Shown here: positions 1-6,138 of the stretch, piece by piece
Layout of the letters: the number at the start of each line of letters is the position of its first letter
Numbering within the stretch: the stretch's first letter is position 1
From: Chlorobiales bacterium
Lineage (GTDB): Bacteria > Bacteroidota > Chlorobiia > Chlorobiales > Chlorobiaceae
Length of the DNA stretch: 6,147 bases
NCBI GenBank assembly: GCA_022360355.1
Contig: JAKSCY010000450.1
Coordinates: 1-6,147 of the forward strand
Reading direction: 5' to 3'
Translations under genes and position numbers: made by a program
Notes under the pieces: generated by a model
Seen by the model: the letters and a program-made list of their open reading frames with translations, nothing else
The model's database searches: none
Told to the model about the DNA's origin: nothing

Positions 1-471
1 ATATTCGGATACAGCCGTCACCCCGTCAGACTTGTTGATGGCCAGCCGGACGGCACCATGCATGCTGCTGTCCGCACCTACCACTGTAATGTCGGTACCA
101 TGCAGGGTCGTTGCCAGCCTGAAACATTTTACTTCGGAACACGACTCTTCAAGCATTTGACGGGCAAGCATGGCACTCAGCGCATGGGGAATCGCATAAT
201 GTGCATGCACCACGTCGAGCTTTTCATAAGTCGCTACCTCGGCGATTTTTGTTGCAAGAGCAAGAGAGTAAAAAGGGCTCTCGAACACCGGATACTGCAT
301 CGCCTCGACCTCGTGGTAGCAGATGTTTTTCGAGAACGTCCCGAGCCGGAAGGGTGCCGAACGGTTGATAAAGTGCACGATATGACCCCGCCCGGCAAGC
401 GCCTTGCCCAGCTCGGTCGCAACCGCGCCGCTACCGCCGTAGGTATGGTGACAGGAAATACCTATTTTCAT
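1..471 (-). CDS. bshA: N-acetyl-alpha-D-glucosaminyl L-malate synthase BshA (partial, N-terminal 157 codons)
   Basis: This is a GT4-family glycosyltransferase that joins UDP-GlcNAc to L-malate, the first step of bacillithiol synthesis in the cytoplasm. I translated it from the reverse complement; the reading frame is open from the ATG at 469-471 to the window edge and ends mid-gene. Visible signatures are the N-terminal MKIGISCHHTYGGSGAVATE glycine-rich start (residues 1-20), HAHYAIPHALSA at 89-100, TLHGTDIT at 122-129 and SDGVTAVSE at 148-156. All are typical of BshA rather than generic GT4 enzymes. Full-length BshA is about 370-390 residues, so more than half lies outside the window. No clear Shine-Dalgarno is seen before the start. 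The 5' region is unusual because a transposase element ends about 15 bp upstream, so the original promoter or leader has probably been displaced. Family assignment is firm; activity is inferred. Confidence 0.93.
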   Translation of the reverse strand, partial: MKIGISCHHTYGGSGAVATELGKALAGRGHIVHFINRSAPFRLGTFSKNICYHEVEAMQYPVFESPFYSLALATKIAEVATYEKLDVVHAHYAIPHALSAMLARQMLEESCSEVKCFRLATTLHGTDITVVGADSSMHGAVRLAINKSDGVTAVSEY

Positions 472-486
472 AACCAAAAACTAAAT

Positions 487-503
487 TAGGGGACGTTCAC
501 AAC
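487..503 (+). repeat. Left inverted repeat of the transposase element
   Basis: The sequence TAGGGGACGTTCACAAC is perfectly inverted at 1579-1595. It begins 4 bp beyond the transposase stop codon and lies about 15 bp upstream of the bshA start codon. Confidence 0.8.
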
Positions 504-506
504 TAC

Positions 507-1493
507 TTAAACCTCATCTCCCCCGAAAGCATTCCTCCGAACAATAAGATTCACAGCTGCCGCAGATATCCCCAAGAGCCTCGCTACCCCAGCATACGTC
601 ATTCCCAGCTCTCGCACATATTCCAACGCAAGCTTTTTTCGCAATTCCGAGCATTCCCGCATCCTGCAGCCACCCTGTAACGCCTGTGTCATTATACCTG
701 CAGCTTCACAGGCACGTTGCAAACGTTCTTTGGCTTCCATTTCTATCGATACCGCCGGCAACCGTTCTTTCACCGCTTCTTCGACCTCATCAAGTATCTC
801 ACGAACAAACTCCCCACTTCCCAATATGCGTTCGTCGCTGAACTGCTTTTGACCTCGTTTTCTAAGCGACTTCACTTCCGACCATCCACCGATCGATCGT
901 ATCAAGCCGCCGCCGGTGAGTTCTGGCTGACGACCGAGTTCACTTTCAGATATCACGAACTCCTCATACGCTTTTTTGGCTAACGACTCATTTTCTGCAA
1001 AATATTCAAGAACATACTTACAATTTTGCCATTCATGCCGACGCCTCTTCATTATCACGGCATGACCACTCCATTTGTAGTGCCCCAGTTCATCCACTGA
1101 CCCTACAAGACCTGCCCGAAAAGGATTGAGATGAATATAGCTCACTAACCTTAAAAAGTAGGGCTCCTCTTCGCAGACAATCGATTTATATCGGTTCTGA
1201 AAAAGATGGCCTTGCCTTTGATGTTTCCGATTGAACCATGTAGCATAACCAGTCAGCAGCTTTCGCATGAATGTTGACAGTCCCGCTGAGCCACTCTTCA
1301 AAAGAATGTGTGCATGATTGCTCATCAGTGTCCATGCATAGATTGAGGTTCCAGTTGCAACAGCAACATCACCCATGCGGGAAACAAAAAATCCACGGTC
1401 TTCATCGTCAGTAACGATGTTTTTCCCCTCTATCCCTCGAACCATCACATGGTGTAAGGTTCCAGGCGCATCCAGCCTTGCTCCTCTTGGCAT
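507..1493 (-). CDS. REP-associated tyrosine transposase (Y1_Tnp/IS200-like, HUH) with C-terminal HTH extension
   Basis: This 328-residue protein is a single-strand DNA transposase of the TnpA_REP (RAYT) type, which cleaves DNA with a tyrosine and an HUH metal site. The N-terminus (PRGARLDAPGTLHHVMVRG, residues 2-20) is characteristic. SNHAHILL (58-65) supplies the HUH pair H60/H62. GHLFQNRYKS (95-104) and LVSYIHLNPFRAGLV (116-130) follow; Y119 is the likely catalytic tyrosine by family analogy. After about residue 150 the protein has a long extension ending in a predicted helix-turn-helix (roughly 288-320, GVARLLGISAAAVNLIVRR near the end), as in the longer RAYT subgroup with a DnaA-like or Trp-repressor-like HTH. 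The core motifs are present and the frame is unbroken, so it may be active. The ATG at 1491-1493 is chosen because the conserved PRGARL motif starts directly after it; the upstream Shine-Dalgarno match is weak. Confidence 0.93.
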   Translation of the reverse strand: MPRGARLDAPGTLHHVMVRGIEGKNIVTDDEDRGFFVSRMGDVAVATGTSIYAWTLMSNHAHILLKSGSAGLSTFMRKLLTGYATWFNRKHQRQGHLFQNRYKSIVCEEEPYFLRLVSYIHLNPFRAGLVGSVDELGHYKWSGHAVIMKRRRHEWQNCKYVLEYFAENESLAKKAYEEFVISESELGRQPELTGGGLIRSIGGWSEVKSLRKRGQKQFSDERILGSGEFVREILDEVEEAVKERLPAVSIEMEAKERLQRACEAAGIMTQALQGGCRMRECSELRKKLALEYVRELGMTYAGVARLLGISAAAVNLIVRRNAFGGDEV

Positions 1494-1557
1494 AGGAAAG
1501 TATTGAATTGTTAAACAGTTGCCCGATTGACGGCACGAAACAATTTAAGCTAACGAT

Positions 1558-1578
1558 TAGTCAAATTTAGTTCAAATT
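1558..1578. repeat. Short tandem repeat inside the right end of the transposase element
   Basis: TAGTCAAATT (1558-1567) is followed directly by TAGTTCAAATT (1568-1578), two near-identical units adjoining the right inverted repeat. It may be part of the subterminal recognition structure used by the transposase, but that role is inferred. The left end has no equivalent inside the element. Confidence 0.55.
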
Positions 1579-1595
1579 GTTGTGAACGTCCCCTA
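1579..1595 (-). repeat. Right inverted repeat of the transposase element
   Basis: The sequence GTTGTGAACGTCCCCTA is the exact reverse complement of 487-503. It ends 16 bp before the stop codon of the neighbouring membrane-protein gene. Confidence 0.8.
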
Positions 1596-1611
1596 TCTCC
1601 ATCCCCGATAT

Positions 1612-2151
1612 CTATCTTTCCTTTTCCAGAAAAACCACTGCTTTTCCCAGATAACAAACCCCTCTTTGGCGACACTCCGGACAAGAAACGAGAGCATGGA
1701 TAACCAGACCAACGGCAAAGTATGCCAGAAAAAAGACGATGGCCCCCAAATTTCCTTGCAGATACAAAACTGTAAGGGTAGGACAAACTGACAAAATAAT
1801 GATCAACGGCCAGCCCAGAATGTTTTCGGCATTCCCCCATGGTTTATATCGTTTATACGAAAACACCGACCTGGGAAAACAACCGCACAGTTCTGCTTTT
1901 TCATGATGATAGGAACAACCCGGGCAAAAGAGGAACGAATTGACGAGATAGGTCACAAGAAAACCGGCAAAAGGCACCAGAGCCCACCAAGACAGCCCTA
2001 TAAGAAAAGCGCCGACGATCGGGACAGAAAAATGCAATGACAGATGAAAAATTTTTTGCCCGGTTCCCGGAACATAACGATACGGACGTTTGAAATCACC
2101 TTTCAGGGACTCAGAGTTCGTACAAGAAGAGCAGGCACATGTTGGTTGCAT
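1612..2151 (-). CDS. Hypothetical Cys-rich multi-pass membrane protein
   Basis: I do not recognise this 179-residue protein. It has about four hydrophobic segments, near residues 35-53, 55-75, 112-131 and 135-155, so it is probably an inner-membrane protein. It also has three cysteine clusters placed at membrane boundaries: C5, C7 and C10 in CACSSC; C76 and C79 (CPGCSYHH) with C89 and C91 (CGC); and C157, C160 and C166 (CPECRQRGVC). The spacing resembles metal-binding or redox-active cysteine pairs, but no cofactor can be named. The ATG at 2149-2151 is the natural start because it includes the first Cys cluster; no good ribosome binding site is visible. Only 16 bp separate its stop from the transposase element, and without that element it would sit about 31 bp ahead of bshA. 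It is read divergently from the SAM synthetase gene. It is probably a real gene, because the composition and topology are coherent. Confidence 0.75.
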   Translation of the reverse strand: MQPTCACSSCTNSESLKGDFKRPYRYVPGTGQKIFHLSLHFSVPIVGAFLIGLSWWALVPFAGFLVTYLVNSFLFCPGCSYHHEKAELCGCFPRSVFSYKRYKPWGNAENILGWPLIIILSVCPTLTVLYLQGNLGAIVFFLAYFAVGLVIHALVSCPECRQRGVCYLGKAVVFLEKER

Positions 2152-2354
2152 ATTTGTCTAATGATTTTATCCGAACCAAAAACTTCATGCCGCCCATAGT
2201 TCATTGCTTCAGAAGTAATCGGTTATAACACCTTTTAATAAGGAAACATTTTATACCTGAAAACCTGTTACAATAAAAGCAAAATTCCCGACGACCTTTT
2301 CCGAACCATGTACCCCGGAACAGCATTTAAGAAATACATTCAGTACCGCCTCCC
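2152..2354. promoter_or_regulatory. Divergent intergenic region (membrane protein / SAM synthetase)
   Basis: These 203 bp lie between two divergently read genes and must hold at least one promoter for each, unless transcription enters from elsewhere. The centre (about 2220-2280) is AT-rich. On the plus strand TACAAT at 2269-2274 could be a -10 box for the SAM synthetase gene, but no convincing -35 hexamer precedes it. On the minus strand TATAAA is present in the same AT-rich stretch. A 5-bp inverted repeat, TTCCG (2299-2303) and CGGAA (2316-2320), is too short to call an operator. I see no recognisable SAM riboswitch core here. Confidence 0.35.
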
Positions 2355-3569
2355 ATGAAAAAGCAGAGAAACATCGCAGTTGAGCTTGCCTCGGCACTTC
2401 CCGTTGAACAACAACAAACCGAACTCGTGGAACGCAAGGGCCTGGCCCACCCTGATACCATGTGCGACTCAATCATGGAGGCGGTCTGCATAGCCCTCTG
2501 CAAGGAATACACCGACCGGTTCGGACGTATTCTGCACCACAACATAGACAAAGGAATGCTGGTTGCCGGCAATACCCTGCCGCAACCCGGAGGCGGCAAG
2601 GTCATCGAGCCGATGAAAATCATCTTTGGCGATCGAGCCACCTATACCCATAACGGGACGGTTGTTCCGGTTGGTGAAATCGCCGAGGCAGCCGCAAAAA
2701 AATGGCTTCACAAAAACCTGCGGTTTGTTGATCCGGAAGTCAACATTATTTACCAGAACGAAATAAAACCCGGTTCACCTGAACTTACTGATGCCTTCGC
2801 CCGCCCCGTTATCGGAGCCAACGACACGTCGGTCGGGGTAGGTCACGCTCCATCCACCGAAACGGAACGGGTGGTGATGGCTGTCGAGCAATATCTCAAT
2901 TCGAATACTTTCAAGCACGCCTATCCTGAAACAGGGAAAGACATCAAGATCATGGCGTTCCGGAAAAACCGCGACCTCACACTGACTGCGGCAATTGCCT
3001 TTGTCGATCGCTACATCCGGGACGAAAAAATGTATTTCGAGAAAAAACAGATCATCCAGGATAACCTTACCGAGTTTATCCGGTGTAAACACCAATCTAT
3101 CGAGAACGTCACTGTTCAGCTTAACACACTCGATGATCCCGAACGTGGTCAGGACGGGATGTATCTTACCGTGCTCGGAACTTCTGCAGAGAACGGAGAC
3201 GGCGGACAGGTAGGCCGGGGCAACCGTGTGAACGGACTGATAACGTTCAACCGGCCCCAGAGCCTTGAAGCTGCTGCGGGCAAAAACCCGGTTAATCACG
3301 TCGGCAAAATCTACAATGTCCTCAGCCATGAAATAGCAAGGCGCATTCACAAGGAAGTAAACGGTGTCAGGGAAGTCACCGTTTACCTTTGCAGCCAGAT
3401 CGGCAACCCCCTTGACGAACCTTTGCAGGCGTCTGCCAGTCTCATCCTTGAAGAGGACATGCATCTTGACGATGTTCGTAAAGACGTCGCCCTGATCATC
3501 CAGGTCGAACTTGCCTACATAGGGGTATTCATGGAGCAGCTTGCCCTGGGTAAATACGAGATATGCTGA
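2355..3569 (+). CDS. mat: Archaeal-type S-adenosylmethionine synthetase (methionine adenosyltransferase)
   Basis: This 404-residue cytoplasmic enzyme makes S-adenosylmethionine from methionine and ATP. It belongs to the archaeal MAT family, which is far diverged from bacterial MetK. The family blocks are collinear over the whole length: [20 protein letters not shown] (23-42), the ILHHNID region, [34 protein letters not shown] (275-294) and [16 protein letters not shown] (306-321), followed by [10 protein letters not shown]. The length matches archaeal homologues of about 400 residues, so it appears intact. The ATG at 2355 is the only reasonable start, since an in-frame TAA lies at 2328-2330; no Shine-Dalgarno is obvious. 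A 69-bp gap separates it from the DinB-like gene on the same strand, so co-transcription is possible. Some bacteria carry this archaeal type, either instead of or beside metK; which case applies here cannot be seen. Confidence 0.95.
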   Translation: MKKQRNIAVELASALPVEQQQTELVERKGLAHPDTMCDSIMEAVCIALCKEYTDRFGRILHHNIDKGMLVAGNTLPQPGGGKVIEPMKIIFGDRATYTHNGTVVPVGEIAEAAAKKWLHKNLRFVDPEVNIIYQNEIKPGSPELTDAFARPVIGANDTSVGVGHAPSTETERVVMAVEQYLNSNTFKHAYPETGKDIKIMAFRKNRDLTLTAAIAFVDRYIRDEKMYFEKKQIIQDNLTEFIRCKHQSIENVTVQLNTLDDPERGQDGMYLTVLGTSAENGDGGQVGRGNRVNGLITFNRPQSLEAAAGKNPVNHVGKIYNVLSHEIARRIHKEVNGVREVTVYLCSQIGNPLDEPLQASASLILEEDMHLDDVRKDVALIIQVELAYIGVFMEQLALGKYEIC

Positions 3570-3638
3570 AATCCCGAAAAATAGCGCTACTATATCCTTT
3601 CGGAACACCACAAGAGATTTATAACCCTGGAACACACA

Positions 3639-4130
3639 ATGCCTCACCCTTTCTGCACGTCAATCAACGAACACCTGAACACCATTGCAGAGCGCCTCAT
3701 CACATGCCTTGATACCGTTGACGATGAAAAGCTCTGGGTCGATTTCACCCCGAACCTTTCAAGCCCCGGCAACCTTGTTCTTCACCTGACCGGCAACCTC
3801 AACCAGTACGTCCTCAAGGGTCTCGGAGGTCAAAATTTTTATCGCAACCGGGCAAAGGAGTTTTCCGACAAACCCGGTTCAGGCAGGGAACAGCTCAAAA
3901 AAATGTTTACCACAACCATCAGGGAATGCTGTGCCGTCGTCGATTCGCTAAGCGAAGAACAGCTTTGCCGGATTTACAAAGTCCAGGGATTCGAGTACTC
4001 CGGCTACGGCATTCTCATTCACGTAACCGAACACCTCAGCCATCACACGGGGCAGTTCACCTGGTTCTGCAAATACCTTTTCACGGCGGATATCGACTTC
4101 TATAAAGGGCGGGATCTGGATGTCCGGTAA
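3639..4130 (+). CDS. DinB-fold metal-binding protein (DinB-like / DUF1572-type)
   Basis: This 163-residue protein is predicted to form the four-helix DinB/YfiT bundle. The three histidines that bind a divalent metal in this fold can be placed: H49 in NLVLHLTGNLNQY (45-57), and H132 and H136 in HVTEHLSHHTGQ (128-139). The length and the NLxxHLxGN...EHxxHHxGQ pattern fit the DinB-like DUF1572 type. The substrate is unknown. Members of the superfamily include thiol-dependent transferases and isomerases using mycothiol, glutathione or bacillithiol, and others are merely stress-induced. There is no signal peptide, so it should be cytoplasmic. It follows the SAM synthetase gene by 69 bp and its last 11 bp overlap the start of the MFS remnant, which points to translational coupling in the ancestral operon. 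Family assignment is good; function is open. Confidence 0.85.
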   Translation: MPHPFCTSINEHLNTIAERLITCLDTVDDEKLWVDFTPNLSSPGNLVLHLTGNLNQYVLKGLGGQNFYRNRAKEFSDKPGSGREQLKKMFTTTIRECCAVVDSLSEEQLCRIYKVQGFEYSGYGILIHVTEHLSHHTGQFTWFCKYLFTADIDFYKGRDLDVR

Positions 4131-4482
4131 AACAGGCAGTGAACAGTTGAAATTCGCCGAATTTGTCGCGCTTACCGCGATGATGATGTCACTCGTTGCA
4201 CTTTCGATCGATGCCATGCTGCCGGCACTCACCGCTATCGGAAGCGAACTCGGTGTTCTGCACGAAAACTCAAACCAGCTGATCATTTCCCTGCTGTTTC
4301 TCGGCATGTCGGCAGGCCAGATCATCTATGGGCCACTGTCGGATGCTACCGGTAGAAAACTTGCAATCGGCACGGTTATCGGCCAGAGTTACAACGGCAC
4401 CGTCCTGCCGCTGGTTACGGGTTTTCTCGTGCTGGGCGTCTTGTCTTTGGGAGTGATGTTGTGGGCAAACCGGAACCGCTGA
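4120..4482 (+). pseudogene. Bcr/CflA-family MFS drug transporter remnant with large internal in-frame deletion
   Basis: The frame encodes 120 residues, whereas Bcr/CflA transporters have about 390-400 and 12 membrane helices. Residues 1-81 match the N-terminus of the family: TM1 with SLVALSIDAMLPAL (24-37), TM2 (about 54-70) and the motif-A loop GPLSDATGRK (71-80). From about residue 83 the sequence jumps to what looks like the family's C-terminal end, IGTVIGQSYNGTVLPLVTGF (83-102) and a last helix ending in WANRNR. About 270-280 residues, roughly TM3 to TM11, are therefore missing, yet the frame is kept. ATCGGC occurs twice around the junction (4366-4371 and 4378-4383), a possible relic of recombination. 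With three helices it cannot be a working MFS pump. The start overlaps the DinB-like gene by 11 bp. The deletion is inferred from remembered family sequences. Confidence 0.8.
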
Positions 4483-4494
4483 ACACAGGTTTTC

Positions 4495-4520
4495 GCATTA
4501 GCATTAGTTAGCATTAGTTC
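4495..4520. repeat. Short tandem repeat (GCATTAGTTA-type)
   Basis: GCATTA (4495-4500) is followed by GCATTAGTTA (4501-4510) and GCATTAGTTC (4511-4520), giving two near-perfect 10-bp units after a partial 6-bp unit. It lies in the 84-bp spacer between the converging MFS remnant and arsS. No function is evident; it looks like slippage or a small expansion. Confidence 0.7.
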
Positions 4521-4566
4521 AAACAGCTCTGCCGCTCTTCCTGTTACGTAATCGCAGAGAAGAAGG

Positions 4567-5571
4567 TTATTTCTGAAGCTCACCCTGGCATGATGAACCA
4601 GCTCCTGCAGTGCAGGAGTAACAGTGACCTCGCACCACGATCTCCCGGCGAGAGAGCTTTTCATAATCGAAATCACGAATGTGAACCGGCGCATCTGCGG
4701 AGAGAGAAAGGTCGAGGATCTGGTTGAAATCGCAGTCGAACAGCCGCCCGTCAAAACCGACAGACAGTGTTGTGCGGCACATGACGTTACTGACAGCGGC
4801 TGAATTGAAAGCCTCTTTCAGCAAACCGATGTAATGTTCAAGGTTTCCGCTGCGCTTGAGAAAATCCAGATAACGGCCCACGGGGCAGTTGGCAAGACAA
4901 TAGAGACTGTTGAACTCAATACCGTAGCCGCGCCGAAGCCTGGTTCGATACTCTTCCTCCAGTGCCTGCTGTGACCCGGGAAGAAACGCGCCGACGGGGT
5001 TATGGACCAGATCAAGCACAAGTCCCGAATCAGACTTGCCGTATCCCCGGGCATTCAGTTCACCCAGAGCAGCAATAATCTTCCGGAACACATCAGATCC
5101 GCGCATCCGGTCTGTTCGCTCAGGATGAAGATTCGGCAGAGAAACAACAATCTCAACACCTGTCCCGGCATAGATGTCAAGAAAGTGTTTATAGTTGTCT
5201 TCGAGTAGTATCGTGGCATTACTGCGAACCAGGAGACGCTTTCCCATCTCCGCTGCCTCCCGGAGAAACCACACAAAATGAGGATGCATCTCCGGAGCAC
5301 CGCCGGTAATATCCAGAGTCTTTATTTCCGGGTGAGCACCTGCACGCAGACATGCTTCCATATCCTCCAGGCTCATCTCCTCCGAACGGTCGGGCGATGC
5401 CTGCACATGACAATGCCTGCAGCAGAGATTACAGCGCCGGGTGATATTCATTTGGAGCGTTTCGACAGACTGTGCATCCAGCGGATATGCAGCACACGCC
5501 TTCAGTCGTTCTGAAAACGGCCCGGAACGATCCAGTTCCTCCAGCAGCTCCTTTTGCTCCATATGGTCCAT
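4567..5571 (-). CDS. arsS: Arsenosugar biosynthesis-type radical SAM protein ArsS
   Basis: This 334-residue radical SAM enzyme fits the ArsS family, which forms the 5'-deoxyadenosyl-arsenic bond to dimethylarsenite in arsenosugar synthesis. The [4Fe-4S] site is C47-x3-C51-x2-C54 in TRRCNLCCRHCHVQASP (44-60). The SAM-binding GGAPE is at 90-94, and VRSNATILL lies further on. The C-terminal half has the family's extra cysteines: C225 and C229 (YCLANCPVG), C265 (NVMCRTTLSVGFDG), C280 (FDCDFNQ) and the terminal GHCYSCTAGAGSSCQG with C317, C320 and C328. That ending is close to a family hallmark. The start at 5571 abuts the stop of the upstream peroxidase-like gene with no gap, and M4 is an alternative start. 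The zero spacing implies coupled translation. No arsM is visible in the window. Family assignment is strong; arsenic specificity is by family analogy. Confidence 0.9.
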   Translation of the reverse strand: MDHMEQKELLEELDRSGPFSERLKACAAYPLDAQSVETLQMNITRRCNLCCRHCHVQASPDRSEEMSLEDMEACLRAGAHPEIKTLDITGGAPEMHPHFVWFLREAAEMGKRLLVRSNATILLEDNYKHFLDIYAGTGVEIVVSLPNLHPERTDRMRGSDVFRKIIAALGELNARGYGKSDSGLVLDLVHNPVGAFLPGSQQALEEEYRTRLRRGYGIEFNSLYCLANCPVGRYLDFLKRSGNLEHYIGLLKEAFNSAAVSNVMCRTTLSVGFDGRLFDCDFNQILDLSLSADAPVHIRDFDYEKLSRREIVVRGHCYSCTAGAGSSCQGELQK

Positions 5572-5907
5572 CTACATTTCTTTCTGCTTGACAATCTTGC
5601 GCATCTGGGTGGCATGCGCGAGAGTGTCACCCGCCACCATGGCGGCTCCCACATGGATTGCCTCCATCATCTCATCTTTCCCTACTCCGAGAGAGAGGCA
5701 CTTGTTCGTATACGCATCAATACAGTAGGGACAATGCCTGACTGTAGCAACAGCCAGTGCAATCAACGCTTTTTCCCTCTCTGTCAGCGCTCCTGCTGAA
5801 GTAGAGGAAAGGTAATAATCAAAAAACTTTTTCCCCTGTTCAGGAGCAAACTCCCCGATGTTTGAAAAATCCTGAAGATCCCTGGTTTCGTAATACGGCT
5901 GGCTCAT
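5572..5907 (-). CDS. Arsenosugar-associated peroxidase-like protein (AhpD/carboxymuconolactone decarboxylase family)
   Basis: This 111-residue cytoplasmic protein has the alkylhydroperoxidase D/CMD fold. The core is LTEREKALIALAVATVRHCP (41-60) continuing into YCIDAYT, with the redox pair C59/C62 in a CPYC motif and E45 in the conserved helix. The position that is histidine in classical AhpD (CxxCxxxH) is Tyr (Y66) here, as in many small CMD-family members, so AhpD chemistry should not be assumed. Genes of this type regularly sit beside arsS, and some homologues in such neighbourhoods carry selenocysteine in place of a cysteine of the pair. Here the stop codon is directly followed by the arsS ATG, so the two are almost certainly one operon. 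Length is typical of a single-domain family member. The role beside ArsS, perhaps thiol redox, is inferred. Confidence 0.88.
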   Translation of the reverse strand: MSQPYYETRDLQDFSNIGEFAPEQGKKFFDYYLSSTSAGALTEREKALIALAVATVRHCPYCIDAYTNKCLSLGVGKDEMMEAIHVGAAMVAGDTLAHATQMRKIVKQKEM

Positions 5908-5921
5908 GTATCTGTTTTTTG

Positions 5922-6138
5922 TTATGTCCGTGAGTGAATTCCGATAGCGTTCCCTTCCGTGTCGCGAAGCATGGCAACAAAGCCATACTCCCCGATGCTG
6001 GACTTTTCCTGCTGCACATGCCCTCCTTTTTCACCGGCCTTTTTGCAGGCATTTCCAATATCCATAAAAATCCACGGCACGTTTCATATCCAATACCGGG
6101 ATTTCAAACCAGCCAACCTGATTATGTTGTAAACCCAT
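5922..6138 (-). pseudogene. VOC/glyoxalase-family gene with internal deletion and frameshift
   Basis: Two frames on the minus strand together give the two ends of a vicinal-oxygen-chelate protein. From the ATG at 6136-6138, 25 codons read NQVGWFEIPVLDMKRAVDFY (residues 6-25), the usual first beta-alpha unit. Beyond that the frame turns to unrelated residues and stops at 6031-6033. Shifting by one base from 6062 gives DIGNACKKAGEKGGHVQQEK and later SSIGEYGFVAMLRDTEGN with GIHSRT, ending at TAA 5922-5924, which is the C-terminal unit. About 71 family-like residues remain of an expected 120-130, so roughly 50 are missing at the junction near 6060-6073, where GGAT (minus strand) is duplicated. 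The metal site of the first half is probably lost. It ends 14 bp before the peroxidase-like gene and may still carry the operon's transcription. Only 9 bp precede the start, so the upstream context is unknown. Confidence 0.82.

Larger units (their letters stand above)
487..1595 (-). mobile_element. RAYT/Y1-transposase element bounded by 17-bp perfect inverted repeats
   Basis: The transposase gene at 507-1493 is enclosed by TAGGGGACGTTCACAAC at 487-503 and its exact reverse complement at 1579-1595. The repeat stops matching on both sides of these 17 bases, so they mark plausible element ends. The element is about 1.1 kb and carries one gene. No target-site duplication is evident in the flanks, which is expected for single-strand HUH transposition. 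It lies between the stop of the membrane-protein gene (1612) and the start of bshA (471), leaving only about 31 bp of non-element DNA between those genes. The intact open frame suggests a fairly recent or maintained insertion. The exact boundaries are inferred from the repeats only. Confidence 0.75.

Noticed and set aside
58..489. Plus-strand 143-residue open frame opposite bshA
   Set aside because: It lies antisense to a clearly recognisable BshA coding region and its translation shows no family features.
2152..2354. SAM riboswitch upstream of the SAM synthetase gene
   Set aside because: I looked for conserved SAM riboswitch core sequences and paired stems but saw none; the region is mostly unstructured AT-rich DNA.
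3574..3603. CCGAAA (3574-3579) and TTTCGG (3598-3603) downstream of the SAM synthetase gene as a terminator
   Set aside because: The stem is 6 bp with an 18-nt loop and no following T-tract, and the next gene is co-directional. It is likely chance.
2775..3647. Minus-strand 290-residue open frame opposite the SAM synthetase
   Set aside because: It is a long shadow frame; the plus strand encodes a full collinear MAT, and the antisense protein has no coherent domain.
4527..4559. CTCTGC (4527-4532) and GCAGAG (4554-4559) as a bidirectional terminator between the convergent MFS remnant and arsS
   Set aside because: The stem is only 6 bp with a 21-nt loop and there is no T-run on either side, so it is not a convincing intrinsic terminator.
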